Shown: piece by piece, positions 36,331-46,720 of the stretch | Numbering within the stretch: the first letter of the stretch is position 1 | Layout: each line of letters begins with the position of its first letter | Origin: Bolinopsis microptera | Taxonomy: Eukaryota > Ctenophora > Tentaculata > Lobata > Bolinopsidae | NCBI RefSeq assembly: GCF_026151205.1 | Contig: NC_087074.1 | Coordinates: forward strand, 9,521,226-9,581,225 | Length of the DNA stretch: 60,000 nt | Reading direction: 5' to 3' | Translations under genes and position numbers: made by a program | Notes under the pieces: model-generated | What the model was told of the DNA's origin: nothing | The model's input: only the letters and a program-made list of their open reading frames with translations | Database searches by the model: none

Positions 36331-38610
36331 TATTTTATTTATTTTATTACGAGTTTCTTGGTATATATAGGAATATGATCTGCCGTGAGAGTGTTATTTT
36401 AAGAGCAGTTCTGAAATAATTATTATGAAATAATGAATTAGACTAAAAATAACTTTTAATAATTTGAATGTTTAAAGCAGCCTTACCGTTACTACCTTAT
36501 AATACAAAATGTAAAAAAAGCTATATTAATTTTGTTGGAGTATGATTTTTGTTTTCAAAGTACTGTAGATGTTAAGTTATGCAATTTAACGGGATCAAAC
36601 TCTGAAAGCTAGTTTTACTAGTTTTGCAAGTTCCATGATATTAACATATTTGATATTATCATGAACGACATTATTATATTGAATTGTAGTATTAATTTGT
36701 TCAGCATTTCAATTAAAGGGGGCAAGGGGGGATTCGTGAAAAATTATTGAATTTCTTGAGATATCATTTTTCAACTAAAAACTACCACATTATTTTGGTA
36801 AATTTTTTGGATGTTTTGAAGCACGATACTATAATTTCGTTTATGTTTTTCAATAATTTTTCTGGATATCTGACTCTCAATTCTTAAAAATCAAGTTTCA
36901 ATATTACCTATATAACGTTTACTAACGAATCCACAAAACTTAATACCTTCAACGGTTTCGGTAATCTGAGGAGTAGTGGGTTTAGGTGGCTCAGGATATG
37001 TATCCTCCAACTTATCGAGTATTCGGTTTATTCTGTCTCGGAGTGAAACCAACTCTGTTCGCATGGCTCGTACCGTAGATATGTCTACAGCCGGAATATC
37101 TCTTCCTTTCACTGATAAAAATGGTCGTTTTTTATTGGATTGGCGAGACAGATTGATGATATTTTATATTAAAACACAAAGATTGTAAGTTAGTTGTACC
37201 AAGAATTTTTCACCATTTATTCAACGATTTTAGAGTTTGTGACTTAGATACTCCTGAGTGATAAATAATTAAGGCATTCAGTAATTCATTCCTCAACAAC
37301 GATTTCAGTTCATTAATGATAAATTCATCGTTTCTGAATTGTCTGACAGCTAGTAGTATTAAAACTTAAAGCTTAAATTTCTTACCAAATATTGTAAGAG
37401 ATAAAGTTCTACTGTACGCTTTAGCGTACATTAAATCAGATCCATCAGCAATTGATATCAAATCACCGTCTGAAGATGAAGATAATTATCTTATTTAAAA
37501 GATAATATGTTTAAGCCATTTAGTTGCATAGTAAAAACACGATATGACATTGTTGTTAAATTTTATCACAAATCCAAACTTCTGAATGACTTGGGTGACT
37601 CAACGAATGTTTCAACAAACATACATCATCCAAACAAACCTTACCTTCATCCTTGTATTTTAGTAAAACATCATCGGTAGGTGACAAACACTTTGGGAAC
37701 AGCCTTTGCAACATGAGCAGAAGTTCATCGTAAGTAATGTCCTCGTTGTGGATTGGCACCCTTCTAAACTCGTCACCGAGTCTTGCTTTTATTATCAACA
37801 TTCCTGTAAAAACGTATTGCATAGATACAGCAATCTTTTTTTTAAACACCTATATGAAAAACTAGAAACCCGCTACTAGAGTCGAAAGCTTTGTTAGAGG
37901 AAATTTTTTAAATCAGCTTTGTTTTAATTTCTTTTCATCATCCAGCTTGGTACTGTAGAAAGAATTGGTTTTATTTGACAATGACGACAACATTTTAAGT
38001 ATTCGGATTCCCTAAACGATACTTTTTATTGCATCAAAAATATCAATCACAACCAAAGTTATGAATAGTCATAGCATGAGTGTAAATTTGAGCTAGTCAT
38101 GACGTATCATAATGCATGAAAATGCGCTGCTAATCTGTGGTTCATCGCGCATGAATTTTCTTGCAGTTAAACTGTGAAGAAATTCCGCCATTATTCTGTC
38201 GCTAATTATTCCTCTCTTCTGATGTTAATTATAAAAAATATAAAGCCTAAATCAAAATTCTAAGAATGATATAACAGGCGCATTTTATTTTTCCGCAACC
38301 TTGGTAAAACTCATGAGTTTTTAACTCCATTTGCGAGCGGAAATTGGTCAAAACGAAGGGGTCATTTTTTGGTATATTTTCAGTGTTTTTGTCTATGTCA
38401 CTGTTGCCTGGAAGATTTCGTCAGGTTTAAAATATAATATAGATTACTATCACGTCATTTTATTCCTTAAAAACGAAAAAATAGCGATTGATAGTGCAAT
38501 TGCTGGGTTTAATTTTATGGTAATCAGTCATAAACTAAGGAGCAATGTGTATTTAACGGACATTTTATTGTATATAACATTTAACATTGTCACTCACCTG
38601 TTAAGTCCAT
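29029..38610 (-). CDS. TFG: TFG (trafficking from ER to Golgi regulator)
   Basis: Eight coding exons on the minus strand join to exactly 389 codons: 38610-38598 (MDLT), 37803-37645, 37469-37386, 37111-36947, 33467-33328, 33106-32840, 32369-32259 and 29256-29029 (TGA). The N-terminus is a PB1 domain ([39 protein letters not shown]) close to animal TFG. Next come a coiled coil ([20 protein letters not shown]), an AEFDPL motif, and a long disordered Gln/Pro/Ser tail ending in Tyr-rich [18 protein letters not shown] oligomers act at ER exit sites, organising COPII carriers between ER and ERGIC; PB1 plus coiled coil build the oligomer and the PQ-rich tail forms the meshwork. Its length (388 aa) is near vertebrate TFG (about 400). 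The first coding exon is only 13 nt, supported by ATGGACTTAACAG|GTGAGT and matching phase. It hosts an antisense gene in its fourth coding intron. Confidence 0.96.
29995..30002 (+). promoter_or_regulatory. TATA box ahead of the small ORF at 30102
   Basis: TATAAATA, preceded at 29955-29982 by two CACGTG-type E-boxes (ACACGTGCAA, GCACGTGC), 100 bp before an ATG. Its position and context suit a pol II core promoter on the plus strand inside a TFG intron. No transcript evidence is available. Confidence 0.5.
30102..30532 (+). pseudogene. Small single-TM protein ORF, frame-broken, in a TFG intron
   Basis: Frame 1 (30102-30245, 47 codons plus stop) begins [20 protein letters not shown] and encodes one hydrophobic segment followed by [10 protein letters not shown] second frame (first ATG at 30227, stop at 30532, 101 codons) carries [20 protein letters not shown], an acidic-basic stretch and Thr-rich [10 protein letters not shown]. 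The two frames overlap as if one indel near 30190-30230 split an originally continuous membrane-anchored protein of about 140 aa. No family recognised. The region between 30533 and 32258 shows no further exon; GATCCTGT...ACAGGATC (30739-30760) is an 8-bp hairpin. Confidence 0.4.
34097..34132. repeat. CACGGG...CCCGTG fold-back
   Basis: CACGGGTT lies near ACTAGTATTATAATAATACTAG-like palindromic DNA and AGCCCGTG closes it, so the block folds on itself. Probably a vestigial transposon end. It lies inside the TFG intron 33468-36946. Confidence 0.5.
34660..36128 (+). CDS. Multi-pass membrane protein gene nested antisense in a TFG intron
   Basis: Five exons join in phase: 34660-34891, 35003-35251, 35404-35502, 35708-35749 (42 nt) and 35893-36128 (TAA), giving 285 codons. 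All junctions have consensus GT/AG, with three GTAAG donors. Hydrophobic segments include [68 protein letters not shown] and [20 protein letters not shown], followed by a CCC cluster that could be palmitoylated. The family was not recognised; four- or five-span topology is the most that can be said. The start is uncertain: ATG 34660 gives an N-terminal hydrophobic stretch, whereas ATG 34846 would start at MMRSLWTL. The whole gene lies inside TFG coding intron 4 on the opposite strand. Confidence 0.8.
36300..36352. repeat. (TTTA)n microsatellite
   Basis: TTTA/TTTTA units in tandem for about 50 bases, 170 bp past the stop of the nested membrane protein gene. No gene is seen from 36129 to 36946. 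Confidence 0.95.
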
Positions 38611-39019
38611 AGAATAATGGCACATTCGATGATATCACATCATACCTGGTGTGTAAGCTGTAAAATGACAAATTTTGTTAACTTTAAACTTATTGCAGAT
38701 ATTTAATAATACTTCAGATATATAATGATCATAATTCAGTGATAATACTTCAGCATTTAAAACAGTTACATGATTTGAAAAGCAAAACTCCATGTAAAAA
38801 CGGAGTCAAACGAGAAGAAAAAAACCGATAAAAATTTGACCTTGTGTTCCTGAGATATCTCACCAAAATAAGAGGTCACTAGCAAAACTAGAACTTTAAA
38901 CAGCTCTAGCTTTTTTTTGACCTTTCGATTCCTTAGTTGAGTAATCCAGCCACTCTCTAGTCTTAATGTTTGGTACAGTGGTTCCTTGGACAATTATTTA
39001 GAAGTTATATATTAACTTC

Positions 39020-39665
39020 AGTGATTTCAAGGTTGCATTTGATTTGATCAGAAGAGAGTTTATATATGGGCGAACATTATACACACTTTGGGCTTTCTAA
39101 GAAGTATATCAGAATCTTTCAGGCATTTTTTGACGGGTCTGTTCGTGTCTGCTGTTAGGGTCGAACTGACATATTGGATTACATATTGGATTGCTGCCTA
39201 AGCAGCAAAAGAGTTATTTATTTATTTTAAAATTTATTTTTGTATCGCAAAAATGATGTAAAGTTTTTAATATTACGTAGAATTAAAGCTATTTCCGTAC
39301 AGCCTAAGTATGCTCGTTAGAAAAACTATGAACATGCAAGCTTTTTTTTTTTAATTTTGTTAGTCGTCCGACATCTTGGGTTGTACTGGATGTAACAAGT
39401 TTATTATCGGATGTCTACGTATATTTATTATGATATAATTATTCATTGTAATGGCAATAAAATTTAAATTTTGTTTTACTTAAAAATTTTGTTTTCCTTA
39501 GTTAACTTGGGCACTGGCAAGAAAGACATACAGGGTCCTCCCATTATTAATTTGTCTGAACTTTATTATAGCCTTTTTAGCTGAGGTTAACAAGAAAATT
39601 AGTCACGGGCTGTTTTTTCACTGCTATGCCGATGATATGGCAGTGATGGACTGAGAACTGGTTGC
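39020..39665 (+). mobile_element. Decayed LINE reverse transcriptase remnant
   Basis: Scattered plus-strand fragments resemble RT blocks: FKVAFDLIRREFIYGR (the KAFD...R motif), KKYIRIFQAFFDGSVRVCC in another frame, and HCYADDMAV (YADD catalytic box) at about 39620-39650. Frames differ and stops are frequent. YADD rather than FADD suggests a different clade from LINEs A-C, possibly RTE- or L1-like. The stretch 38611-39020 shows nothing recognisable. Confidence 0.55.
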
Positions 39666-40493
39666 ATGAATCTACCGACCTCATCACTCACTACTACAGC
39701 TTTTAACTTATGCTTTGTTGAAGATCAATACAGCATCTTCAATTTTGAAAATATAGTGGTTTCCAATAATTAAACTATTTTCACAACTACAATTAAATAC
39801 ATTTATTGAGGACCCCTAGTGGGACATCACACCTCAATAGAATGTAACAACAATTGCAGATTGTTGTATGTTGCATGACTGAAGTTTGGCAGAATACACA
39901 ATAGTTTTCGTGTTCCTCACTCACTCATCTCAGCAACCACCCCAACTCATACCTAAACGGTGAGTTTCACAGCTGAGATTAATTGTCATTCATCTAAACT
40001 CAGAAAAGCTCTTTTGTCAGCACTGCTGGCAATCCCTATCACACTTTTCTGGTGCCCATATCCTTTCAGGTGTTGGGAAATCGATCTCTAAACGAAGCAC
40101 AAAGCAAAGGCTGCAAAGACAATCAGACTACGTCCAAAGAGAACAAAATAGCTACTTTCTACTACTTGGTACTGTAAACTGTAAACTGTTAATCAATTCG
40201 GAAACATTTGGAATTCAGTTTGACAACGAACAGTGTATAGACATTAACAAGGACAATCACTTAGCAAAACTAGTTATAGTAAAGTTTAGCCAAGTGTTGC
40301 CTGTTTCAAGAGCTCGTTTTTAAAGCTCTTTCTGGAAAGTTAAGCTAGTTCAGTAAAGCTTAACACCCCATTACTCTGACTAGACATTAATCAAGTCAGA
40401 TATCATAGAATTGTGACAGTTAAAGCTAGTTTTACAAAAGCTCTGAGCTGTAACAATTCTACTTGGTTTGGTTTCTTGTGACGGCACACAAAG

Positions 40494-43340
40494 ATGTTTA
40501 ATAAACTGAAACCTAACAAACCAAAGGTTGTGTCAATTGCAACAGTTGACACTGCAAAAAACAACCAATTCGAAAGTTTGTATTGTAATCTATTAGAGAC
40601 TACAGACTCAGTTGTTGTGTCAGCCTCAAACAAAAAGATGCTCACAAACTGTATAAAAACAAGTCACATATACAAACAGCTTCAACTATTGAGTCCAAGT
40701 TTAGAAGTTTTATTTTGCTTTGATGGGCAGTCAAACTTTCTTTGCTCCTTTGTTGAACTTTCAGATACTGCTCACCAAATTTCCCTGCCTAAAGATATTG
40801 TTTTTGCATACTCTGGCAAAACATTAAGCTTTGAAGACAAAAAGAAAGTGCTATACCAGATGCACATAGGAGAAAAACTACACGATGTAGCAGATGTCCC
40901 ATGGTGGGCCTTAACACTCCCACAGATGATTGCAGTTGGCCAAGAACGACTTGAAAACATTGTTGATACAAAAGTAAGAGCACTTTCTTACCCCCACACC
41001 TGGCTGGCAACCAAACTCAAGTCTGGTACAGAATTCAAACAGCAGTTTGGAGCACCTAGTAACTTTGACTATGCACTCTTTGCATTTTCTATGAAAACTC
41101 CCTTGGATTGTTCCTGGTCCTGTATCAAGTTTGCCGAGAACAAGGAGTATGTCTCTCAAGTCAAGACTCTATTCACAAAGATGCAATCACCACCTCATAC
41201 CCCTTTAAAGACACATCTCAAAATATCCTTACATAACTCTGCAAATCAAAAATCAGGACCCAATAACAAAGTGGGAAATCAGAAACTCATAACGAAAAGT
41301 CCTACATCTGTGAACACACCGAGCACATTTCAGATCGATCTTGAATCAGACTTTTCACTTGTTCCGTCCATATTAAAGAAAGACTTGCATGTTATCCAAG
41401 AGGACTCTGGGATGATATGCTGCCATTGCCAGAATGAATGCAAACAGGAGTTGCTCACATGCGGATACTGTGAACTGAAAGTACACTACAAATGTTATGA
41501 TTCACAAACAACAACAACAACAACAACAACCAAAAGATCTGGTGAAACTAGAAAGAAGCCAATGGCAGACTCCACATATAGAAATATATGCAAAATTGAG
41601 AATTTGCATTGGCTTTGTAATTCATGCGACTCTCCAAGCCTACTAAACCACATTCTGGATCTAGCCACCGTAAAAGTTAAAGCTAAAATCGCAGAGTTAA
41701 CCAAAAAAGATGGGGAGTACACAACTGTAATGAGAAACGATGTGGACACGCAAACAACAATTCACCCCTATAAACAGCTGTCTGATAGCGCCTCCATAGA
41801 TGACTCGGCCCCAACTGAACACATCTCAGATCTGTCAGCTTCAGATACATATGATAACCTCTCTATCTTGTGCAGCAAATCTGACAGAAATTTCAGCAGC
41901 AGTCTGTCCTTGAGATCCATTGAGTCCAATACACATCTAGAAGACTCTATAATCAAAACACCAGACCTCAATCCTCCAGTTTGTTGTCCAATCCGAACCT
42001 CAACACCTGAAAGAAGAGATGGGGGAAAAAAGAAAAATATTCAGGTAGACTCACAAGATATGCTAGTTTGTAGTAAAGAGATGGTTGACCCATTGACATT
42101 GTACTCAAATATCAGTAGTTCAGAACAAAATATCCACATCAACAGAACTCTGAGTGACCAAGTTGATGTATTAGCATCGCAACACTCTGCAATCTGCTCT
42201 ATCGAAAGATCTATGTCCCAAATGAAGGCTGAAATGAAAGACTTTCGAGAGAGTGAAACGAAACACTTTGAATATCTAAAGACGAATTTAACGGAGAATA
42301 TGGGAAATTTGTTAGCTAAGGGGTTTCCCTTGATTAACAAAGTATCCTCAGTCCCACAAGCCGACAGTGGTATGGATGAAGCACTTCGCACACTGCATAA
42401 CATAACGGAGGAAAATAAAAGCATCCTAAAAGAGATGAACAGAGTAGAGTTCAAGAGAACTGCAATTGGACATCAAGGTGTTTCTACAAGACACACAAAC
42501 CTGGATCTTTTCAGTACCATAGCAGAAGATAAAACATATGAGGGCAAACAATACTACATTCACCAGCCATCAGAAACCACTGTTAATGACTCCATGACAG
42601 TCCTAGTCTCAAGAGGACTCTCAAGAAATTATCTTAAAAACAGTGCAACTATTAAGAGAAACTTCAATAAATATTTTAAAGATATGGCCATAAAATCGAC
42701 ATTTGTCACCAAAGGTGGATCATTGATGATTGAGCTCACATCTAAAGAAGATGCAATAAGAGTAGAAGAATCATGGAAAGGTGATTTCTTTGCAAACAGT
42801 AACATGACTACAGAATGCAGGATCTTAGAAAAGCTAAGCTGGGCAGTCATTCTCAAAGGAGTACCCACAAACATTCAGGATAGTGATCTAACAATTTCTG
42901 TGGAAAGGTGTTATCCAGGAGCTAGGGCAAAAAGATTTGTGACACGGGACAACATTTCTCTGAAAACTCTTAAGATCAACTTTCAGACTAAGGAAGACTA
43001 TGAGAAATGCTTAGGAAATGGGTTAAAGCTCGGACAGGTAATTTATACTGCGGAAGAGTATAAGCCGAGAAGGAGAATCATCCAATGCTACAATTGTTAC
43101 AGGTTTGGCCATGTTGCTAAACTTTGTACCCAAAACCATGCAACATGTAGCAAATGTGGAGACAATCACCACTCCAATCAATGCAAGAGTAACCGAAGAG
43201 ACTACTGTATTAATTGTGATGTCTTTGGCCATGTAGCTACAAACAGAGATTGTTCAACATACCAAAATATTGTCATGAAACTCAACATGCAACCAAACAA
43301 ATGTTCAAAATCACCCACACAACCCAACAGTAGATTATGA
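40494..43340 (+). CDS. LINE A ORF1 protein: PHD-like finger, RRM-like segment, three zinc knuckles
   Basis: 948 aa. Residues 1-230 form an unrecognised, apparently folded region (KKVLYQMHIGEKLHDVADVP, DVPWWALTLPQM). Residues about 310-378 form a PHD-like zinc finger: CCHCQNEC, TCGYCELKVHYKCY, then WLCNSC after a poly-Thr loop coded by an (ACA)n run. A coiled-coil-like stretch lies at about 570-640. Residues 785-860 (WAVILKGVPTNIQDSDLTIS) look like an RRM fold. Three CCHC-type knuckles follow at 864-922 (CYNCYRFGHVAKLC, CSKCGDNHHSNQC, CINCDVFGHVATNRDC). Family knowledge: RRM plus knuckles bind LINE RNA to form the RNP, and PHD-like fingers occur in some CR1 ORF1 proteins. The 948-aa length is large for an ORF1. 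The stop codon overlaps the ORF2 start. Confidence 0.92.
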   Translation: MFNKLKPNKPKVVSIATVDTAKNNQFESLYCNLLETTDSVVVSASNKKMLTNCIKTSHIYKQLQLLSPSLEVLFCFDGQSNFLCSFVELSDTAHQISLPKDIVFAYSGKTLSFEDKKKVLYQMHIGEKLHDVADVPWWALTLPQMIAVGQERLENIVDTKVRALSYPHTWLATKLKSGTEFKQQFGAPSNFDYALFAFSMKTPLDCSWSCIKFAENKEYVSQVKTLFTKMQSPPHTPLKTHLKISLHNSANQKSGPNNKVGNQKLITKSPTSVNTPSTFQIDLESDFSLVPSILKKDLHVIQEDSGMICCHCQNECKQELLTCGYCELKVHYKCYDSQTTTTTTTTKRSGETRKKPMADSTYRNICKIENLHWLCNSCDSPSLLNHILDLATVKVKAKIAELTKKDGEYTTVMRNDVDTQTTIHPYKQLSDSASIDDSAPTEHISDLSASDTYDNLSILCSKSDRNFSSSLSLRSIESNTHLEDSIIKTPDLNPPVCCPIRTSTPERRDGGKKKNIQVDSQDMLVCSKEMVDPLTLYSNISSSEQNIHINRTLSDQVDVLASQHSAICSIERSMSQMKAEMKDFRESETKHFEYLKTNLTENMGNLLAKGFPLINKVSSVPQADSGMDEALRTLHNITEENKSILKEMNRVEFKRTAIGHQGVSTRHTNLDLFSTIAEDKTYEGKQYYIHQPSETTVNDSMTVLVSRGLSRNYLKNSATIKRNFNKYFKDMAIKSTFVTKGGSLMIELTSKEDAIRVEESWKGDFFANSNMTTECRILEKLSWAVILKGVPTNIQDSDLTISVERCYPGARAKRFVTRDNISLKTLKINFQTKEDYEKCLGNGLKLGQVIYTAEEYKPRRRIIQCYNCYRFGHVAKLCTQNHATCSKCGDNHHSNQCKSNRRDYCINCDVFGHVATNRDCSTYQNIVMKLNMQPNKCSKSPTQPNSRL

Positions 43341-46300
43341 TCTTTGGCCAAATAAATATAGCAAAGATGTCAACTAACTCTGAGATGACACTTGACAAGT
43401 TTATCTACGAAAATGAGATACTCTTGATGGCGGTTCAAGAAACAAGCTCTTGGACTCAATCAGACGGAAGTTTCCTTCATAAAAAGGTATTTCATAAAGC
43501 TGGGGACATAAATAAAGGGACAGCTGGGGTAGCGCTCGTCATTGATCCTTCACTACATCCAGAGTTGGTCTATGACCTTAACGTAGACGAAGTTGATGCT
43601 GTTTGGTGCCAAATAAAAGTTGAAGGAAAGAGATATTTGGTGGGATCAGTTTATTGCAAACCTTGCAATAACTCTAATGATTCCATAAGAAAATTTGAAG
43701 GACTCCTTGCCCACATTGATAAAGCAAGAGAATATAAGGCTAAATATAAATTCAACTCTCTTCTCACATATGGAGACTTTAATGCAAGACATCATGACTG
43801 GGGAGATCATGTTACCACGCAGCGAGGAAAGAAGCTTCTAGACTACGTTGAAAAGGAAACCCTAACTCTCTGCTCGCCATACGACTGCACATTTGTCTGT
43901 ACAAATGGAGGAAGTGTTATTGACTTAGTGTTAGCCGAAGGCCCCATCATCTCAAAGTTGGGAAATCAGTGGATGGATAAAGATGTTGAATTATTTTCAG
44001 GTGCCCCAAGAAGAGGTCACTATCCGGTGCTTCAAGAAATCTGCAGAGGGATTCCAAAATCAGATACTGTCCCCAGAGTGTGTATGGACTGGAAAAATGC
44101 AGACTGGAAAAGATGGTCAAATGCAATCGAGACTAACTGTCAACATCTTCGTTCGGCCCCAGAGTTATTAAACCAAGGGGATCAGCTATGGCAACAGTTA
44201 TTACATAAAATACAGGAGGCTAACCGAATGTTCATCCCTCAGAAGACAGTATCCATTCATTCAAAACCATATTGGTGTCCTGCACTTACAACTCTATCTA
44301 ATGAAGCTCTAGAAGCGAAAGAAAGATTCAAGCAAAGGTCAACTCCCAGAAACAAGGCCACACTCACTGAAAGCATTGAATCATTCAAAAAAGCGCTGAT
44401 TAAAGAAAAGAATGAATGGATTCGTGACAGAGTTGAAGCACTAAACACCAAAGACTGCACTCAATTCTGGAGAAAATATAAACGAGTTTTTGGGGCCAAA
44501 ACTGACAACTTCATCTGCAACCTCAAAGACTGTGACTTGCTGGTCACATCTGAAAAAGATAAGGAAGAGCTGTTATTTAATACTTTCTTCACAGGAAAAC
44601 ACCTTCAAAACCAACCCAATGACCAAGAGCACGAAATGCATGTAAATAATGAGTTCAGTAAATTAAAGAATGTTAGCAGCAAATCTGCAAGTAGTTACAA
44701 TGAAGATGATCCGCTGAACAACCATATTTCCATAGACGAGATAAAATCAGCTATAGAAAGGCAAGAAACAAATGACAAATCATGTGATGCAGACAATATT
44801 CACCCCACCATCCTCAAACACATGAAAACAAATTGTCTTCACGTCTTGCAGATCATATTTAACTGGTGTATGAGCACAGGAAAATGGCTGTGGAAATCTT
44901 CCGATGTAACATTCTTGAGGAAAGAAGGAAAATCCAGCTACATGTTACCTGGTGCTTATAGACCGATTTCCATATCATCCTACTTTGGAAAGATTTGTGA
45001 AAGAGTGCTAGATAAAAGATTGAGACTCTTCCTGGACATTGAGGGAACTCTTGATGAAGATCAGGAAGGTTTTATTGGAGGGAGATCAACAACGCGATAT
45101 CTTTTCAGAATGCTGGCTAACCTTGAGGAAGTTAAACGACAGAAGCTGGCATGTATAGTGCTTTTCCTTGACTTCGAAAAGGCATTTGACAGTGTTCATC
45201 TTCCATCACTATGTGTCAAACTATCAACTCTCGGTATTCAAGGAAATATTCTTAACGTGCTGAGAAGTTTCCTGTTCAACCGGACGATATGTCTAAAAGT
45301 GAACAACTATAAAGGAGAAAATAGAAAATGTACAATATTTGGACTACCTCAGGGGGCTGTACTCTCACCTCTCCTCTTTATCCTTTACATAGCAGACATG
45401 ACGCACAACACCCCGGAAGAGGTAAAAAGATATCTAAGCTGCTACAAATTTGCTGATGACGGTACACTTATGATTTCCTTTGAGAACATCTCCGGATGCC
45501 ATGAAAAAATGCAGATGGTATGTGACCACCTCGGCAAGTGGTGCATCAAGAACAAGCTAGTAGTGAACTGTGATACAAATAAAACAGAGGCAATAATCTT
45601 GAAAACTGCAGCCTATAATGAAGAACAGAAACCTGCAGAATTATGTATTAATGGGAAAAGCATCAACTACGTTCAAAGTACGAAGGTCCTTGGGGTAATA
45701 GTAGATGAGGACCTCAATTTCAAGAAACATGCGTCTCAAAAACTTAAAGAATGCAAAAGAAAGTGGGGATTAATAACAAAATCAACTAACCGCAACTACG
45801 GTCTAAACGTTTACAGCCTTACTCTCCTCCTTAAGACAATGGTCCTCACTAAACTGTTCTACGCAGCACCTATTTGGCTTCACAAGTGTCTCAATCAATT
45901 TAAAAGCTTCTGGAATAAAATAATTCTAAAAATATCTGGATCAGTCCTGAACCCACAAAGGGAATTAACCGAACTTGCTCTCCACCTACCACCACTGGAT
46001 GTGCAACTCGAAGCTCTCTCGGTTAAATTCATGTGCAAAATACTCACACAAGGTGACAATCTTTCAGCTACCCTCTACCAAGTTGATGAAAGCAGAATAC
46101 CAAGCTTTCATGTCTTAACAATGTCACTGAAAAAGTACTTCCTTTGGAAAGAAAATAAGTCACACGGAACCAGAATGATAGACCTAACACAGCAACATTT
46201 CAAGGATCTGGCCTATTACACTCAGGCAGACATAACGAGCTACAAAAATAAGATCTGGATTGACAGCATCGAAACAAATCTGCAATGCAGAACTGTCAGT

Positions 46301-46720
46301 AACAACAAGGAGACCAAGATACTCGGTGTGATCGCAAAGATCAAAAACGGTGGGCTGCTCCTAGACAAAAACAACTTTTTATTCGGGCACAACACGAGTA
46401 AAAATCTGGACAGCCGAATAATGGACTACATTCACGGCAGCTCACCACTCTTTGCGAATATCCTAAAGATCATGGGTGGTGGCAGTGGTGAGGCCTGTCG
46501 TTTCTGTAACAGCTTCATTGATTCTCCCGTACACCAGCTCCTATTGTGTCTGGAGGTGCAAGACACCAGTTACCTGCAACTGAAAGAAGAACTGGGTGGG
46601 GCAGACTCACATTCCTATCTAGATGAAGTGTTAACAAAAAGCAGCACACAAAAAGCATTCATTAGGAGAGTCGAATTTCTTTGGGGACAAAATGATGCTC
46701 TCCAGGATTTATCCGACTAG
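43337..46720 (+). CDS. LINE A ORF2: APE-type endonuclease and reverse transcriptase
   Basis: 1127 aa. The N-terminal endonuclease/exonuclease/phosphatase domain shows GQINIAK (Asn), AVQETSS (Glu), YGDFNARHHDWGD (Asp/Asn/His) and RRGHYPVL (His). The reverse transcriptase has YRPISISSYFGKICERVL, GFIGGRSTTRYLFRM, LDFEKAFDSVH, GLPQGAVLSPLLFILY and the catalytic FADD at 705-708. A C-terminal Cys-His motif, CRFCNSFIDSPVHQLLLC, matches the C2HC pattern near the end of I/R1/Jockey ORF2 proteins. No RNase H block was seen. The protein nicks target DNA and primes cDNA synthesis. The frame is uninterrupted and key residues are present, so it may be active or recently so. ATG 43337 is chosen because ATGA overlaps the ORF1 stop. 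Confidence 0.95.
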   Translation: MIFGQINIAKMSTNSEMTLDKFIYENEILLMAVQETSSWTQSDGSFLHKKVFHKAGDINKGTAGVALVIDPSLHPELVYDLNVDEVDAVWCQIKVEGKRYLVGSVYCKPCNNSNDSIRKFEGLLAHIDKAREYKAKYKFNSLLTYGDFNARHHDWGDHVTTQRGKKLLDYVEKETLTLCSPYDCTFVCTNGGSVIDLVLAEGPIISKLGNQWMDKDVELFSGAPRRGHYPVLQEICRGIPKSDTVPRVCMDWKNADWKRWSNAIETNCQHLRSAPELLNQGDQLWQQLLHKIQEANRMFIPQKTVSIHSKPYWCPALTTLSNEALEAKERFKQRSTPRNKATLTESIESFKKALIKEKNEWIRDRVEALNTKDCTQFWRKYKRVFGAKTDNFICNLKDCDLLVTSEKDKEELLFNTFFTGKHLQNQPNDQEHEMHVNNEFSKLKNVSSKSASSYNEDDPLNNHISIDEIKSAIERQETNDKSCDADNIHPTILKHMKTNCLHVLQIIFNWCMSTGKWLWKSSDVTFLRKEGKSSYMLPGAYRPISISSYFGKICERVLDKRLRLFLDIEGTLDEDQEGFIGGRSTTRYLFRMLANLEEVKRQKLACIVLFLDFEKAFDSVHLPSLCVKLSTLGIQGNILNVLRSFLFNRTICLKVNNYKGENRKCTIFGLPQGAVLSPLLFILYIADMTHNTPEEVKRYLSCYKFADDGTLMISFENISGCHEKMQMVCDHLGKWCIKNKLVVNCDTNKTEAIILKTAAYNEEQKPAELCINGKSINYVQSTKVLGVIVDEDLNFKKHASQKLKECKRKWGLITKSTNRNYGLNVYSLTLLLKTMVLTKLFYAAPIWLHKCLNQFKSFWNKIILKISGSVLNPQRELTELALHLPPLDVQLEALSVKFMCKILTQGDNLSATLYQVDESRIPSFHVLTMSLKKYFLWKENKSHGTRMIDLTQQHFKDLAYYTQADITSYKNKIWIDSIETNLQCRTVSNNKETKILGVIAKIKNGGLLLDKNNFLFGHNTSKNLDSRIMDYIHGSSPLFANILKIMGGGSGEACRFCNSFIDSPVHQLLLCLEVQDTSYLQLKEELGGADSHSYLDEVLTKSSTQKAFIRRVEFLWGQNDALQDLSD

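Noticed and set aside
36976-37188. Plus-strand ORF of 70 codons.
   Set aside because: Antisense shadow of TFG coding exon 4 on the minus strand.
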